Shown: positions 62,078 through 64,000 of the stretch, in pieces | How the letters are laid out: each line of letters begins with the position of its first letter | Numbering within the stretch: position 1 is the stretch's first letter | Assembly (NCBI GenBank): GCA_004794785.1 | Contig: SJOL01006489.1 | Location: forward strand, 53,782-117,781 | Length of the DNA: 64,000 nucleotides | From: Opisthorchis felineus | Taxonomy: Eukaryota > Platyhelminthes > Trematoda > Opisthorchiida > Opisthorchiidae | Reading direction: 5' to 3' | The notes under the pieces: generated by a model | The model's input: only the letters and a program-made list of their open reading frames with translations | The model's database searches: none | Told to the model about the DNA's origin: nothing | Program-made: the position numbers and the translations under genes

Positions 62078-63323
62078 GTAGAAAGCCACCTTTATTTCCC
62101 GAACCATCGGCGGAATGAAGGTGTAGCCACTAGAATTGCTGTGTAATGTGAACAAGGCTCTCAGTTTCTTATGCTGAGGACCACAACGTACGGTGGGTAC
62201 ACCTGGCACAATTACACAGCAGCCCCTTGCAATTTTCCATGGACGTTCGTCCTTGATAATAGTTGTTACTAATATATGAAACGGAGGAAGATTCCGCATG
62301 CCGGTGAGGACAACCTTGAAAGTAAACATTTCACTCTACCATGATGGAGGACCAGTTTATGTGTCCAGGGTCCATTCTCTAGTCACAGGACCAAGCTCTT
62401 AATCAAAGTTTGACAATCCTCTAGCATGAATTTGCTCACTAGTGGCAGCGTCTCCTGAAACTCAACGGTGGCACTTCCATTCCGGATCGACCGTCATATC
62501 CACTGACTTTGGCGCTGCTAAGGTAGCTTCCAGTAACGGCGGGGTAAGGACTACGTCGGCTTATGTCTTATGTAGTAAAAGGGACTTTCCTCTACCGTAA
62601 CCCTGTACTATCTGTGTCAACACCTAAAAAACACGTGTCGGACCTGGAACTCCAGTTGAACCCTCAGTCCCACCCGGGGATCACGAAGCAGACGGTGGTA
62701 ATCGGAGCCGACGGTGACAACTGCGCTTTCCATCTATGAAATACGTTGCAATCATAGCAGACGCTCTTAAATTACAACATCTGAATGGATGAACTCTTGA
62801 TTGATGTGAACTCTGTGATGTGATGTGAGTGAACGACAACCTAAAAAGTGTCCTAGCTGTGTCGATCGATTGACCCAGTCCTCAAGCCTTCCAACCCAGG
62901 TAGCGCCATGGACGCTTGAAAACTGCTGGACAATTTTGATTAATGGTAGGTGGTTAAGAGTCGTCATTTGAGGCGCCAGGTAAGCCACTTACGTCGCTCA
63001 AACATGAACACCTTCGCCTGTCCAGTGCTTCCCCACTTTGGTGGGGATTCACAAGGACAATTGTGCCGGGACAAGAAAAGAGCCGTTCAGACAACTGTGG
63101 ACATGAAATATGGTTTTGGTTTTAACACTAGTATTGGATATTCCTGAACCCAAAACGGCGCTTTGATCCTATTTTTAGGCCCCAAAGACCAGTCCATCAA
63201 ATCACTTCACGCTAAAACATTATATCGGTTAGGAGCTTACTTCCAAGTTGTATTGGTAGAATCCAGACATCTGGTGATTTGTAAACCGTCATCTGATCCA
63301 GCGTAATTAATTTCCGTTTGCAG

Positions 63324-63497
63324 CACAACGACTTCCACAATCCTGCGGAGGCTTGTAAATATGATGCACTGTGGAATCAGGCGAATGGCATATCTGGCTG
63401 TTTTCCGACCAGAGAACAGAAATTCAAACAGATATTTGGTTCCACAAACCGTCTCGGTTTCGGTACTGGAAAAGTGGTAACCAATCTGACCTATTAA
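63324..63497 (+). CDS. Candidate terminal exon, compact Cys/Trp-containing tail
   Basis: A good acceptor (attaatttccgtttgcag) is followed by a phase-0 frame starting HNDFHNPAEACKYDALWN, continuing with REQKFKQIFGSTNRLGFGTGK and ending VVTNLTY at TAA (63495-63497). Unlike the upstream exons it is mixed in composition, with Cys, Trp, Tyr and Phe, and reads like a folded segment. I do not recognise it. AATAAA begins four bases after the stop, which suggests the end of a transcript with a very short 3' UTR. A possible donor (gtaacc) lies at 63477. A second frame is also open across the region (TTSTILRR onward) and would apply if the preceding exon ended in phase 2. It may belong to the large gene or to another one. 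Confidence 0.5.
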   Translation, partial: HNDFHNPAEACKYDALWNQANGISGCFPTREQKFKQIFGSTNRLGFGTGKVVTNLTY

Positions 63498-63702
63498 CTA
63501 AATAAACCATCGGAAAAATGCACATATTCCCTAAGATCCCTAAGTTAATTTCATTTTATGGGTGCCATCATCACCATCATCAGAAACACTAACAGAAGGG
63601 CTGACACTGATACTTCACTGTAGTACAATCGCGAAGTTCGTCTAACTATATATATAAAGCCTTAGAATCAAAAGAAGAAGAGTGGGTGACGAAGCGGACC
63701 TG
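63498..63702. other. Intergenic or intronic spacer
   Basis: This AT-rich stretch holds the AATAAA above and a short CAT/CAC-rich run near 63.56 kb. No gene is seen. Confidence 0.5.
63501..63506 (+). terminator. Canonical AATAAA polyadenylation signal
   Basis: AATAAA lies immediately downstream of the TAA of the candidate terminal exon, the first plus-strand AATAAA I noticed after exon 7 of the large gene. It is the likely cleavage and polyadenylation signal if that exon is real; in AT-rich DNA it can also occur by chance. Confidence 0.4.
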
Positions 63703-63879
63703 ATGCTGGCCTATCGCATGCATTCTGAGGTGCCTACACCCCCAAGCGCTAAATCAGACAATCCGGAAAAAACTGCCAACACTAACGCCACTGACATCGA
63801 CCAGCCGCCACTTCTTGCAATGTGTCCAGCCAAGCGCAGGACACGTCACGGGGACCCAATCCTGGAAGGCGTACTGTAA
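63703..63879 (+). CDS. Unrecognised short open reading frame
   Basis: An ATG-initiated frame of 58 codons reads MLAYRMHSEVPTPPSAKSDN at the start and RRTRHGDPILEGVL at the end, with TAA at 63877. The frame is open upstream to about 63655, where the AT-rich tatatataaag lies. The block is richer in GC and Pro than its surroundings. It could be an exon of the next gene or part of a repetitive element; no family is recognised. Confidence 0.25.
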   Translation: MLAYRMHSEVPTPPSAKSDNPEKTANTNATDIDQPPLLAMCPAKRRTRHGDPILEGVL

Positions 63880-64000
63880 TAACACCAAAACTCTTCGAAA
63901 TCTCCTTCACACCCTTCTTCGACATTATATGTTGTCCACATCGCGGTTTTCGCCATTCTAAGGGAGGCACGGAGAACAACACTCGTCTCGGTAGACGGTG

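Larger units (their letters stand above)
60094..63323 (+). other. 3' region or final introns of the large gene
   Basis: This is either 3' untranslated or downstream sequence, or introns around the candidate exon at 62017. It contains a degenerate hammerhead-family copy at 61.73 kb and an ATG-initiated minus-strand frame at 62042-62329 that I do not recognise. I saw no AATAAA signal until 63501. Confidence 0.5.

Noticed and set aside
62042..62329. 95-codon ATG-initiated minus frame
   Set aside because: It reads smoothly but has no recognised family, promoter or polyadenylation signal; frames of this size arise by chance in the window.

Overview
This is eukaryotic, intron-rich, AT-leaning sequence with no bacterial gene layout. 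Long introns, a decayed LINE with a flatworm-type endonuclease/RT, tRNA-derived SINE copies and a dispersed hammerhead-ribozyme repeat together suggest a parasitic flatworm, most likely a tapeworm. That assignment is inference from repeat style, not a species identification.

The main gene is a large plus-strand gene that enters the window with at least one coding exon upstream and runs to about 60-63.5 kb. Seven exons are well supported by acceptor, open frame, donor and matching phase: 8822-9181, 15928-16248, 25629-25918, 29222-29324, 57942-58144, 58233-58359 and 59671-60089/60093. Two joins split codons across introns correctly (Tyr between exons 3 and 4, Gly between exons 5 and 6). All other joins are phase 0. 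The roughly 608 residues read from these exons are Ser/Thr/Pro-rich, apparently disordered, and carry short motifs (TQT, RRLS, SKLP) rather than a fold; I do not recognise the family. The gene either stops at 60093 or is spliced 4 bases earlier into candidate exons at 62017 and 63324. The latter ends at a TAA followed at once by AATAAA.

The rest is mostly intron and repeats. A decayed minus-strand non-LTR retrotransposon (about 20.9-23.7 kb) keeps recognisable endonuclease and reverse-transcriptase blocks with broken catalytic motifs. tRNA-related SINE copies lie at 18.2 and 27.5 kb. A 158-bp CTAT microsatellite lies at 37.3 kb. A dispersed repeat occurs at about 1.5, 32.2, 34.6, 40.7, 48.0, 54.6 and 61.7 kb; its best copy (32163-32631) is a fold-back element flanked by a 13-bp direct repeat and carries a near-perfect hammerhead ribozyme in each arm. 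This is the most interesting object in the window. A convincing terminal exon on the opposite strand (49509-49713) may belong to a gene nested in the 28-kb intron.

Only genes visible as exons could be called; additional short exons in the large introns are likely to have been missed.
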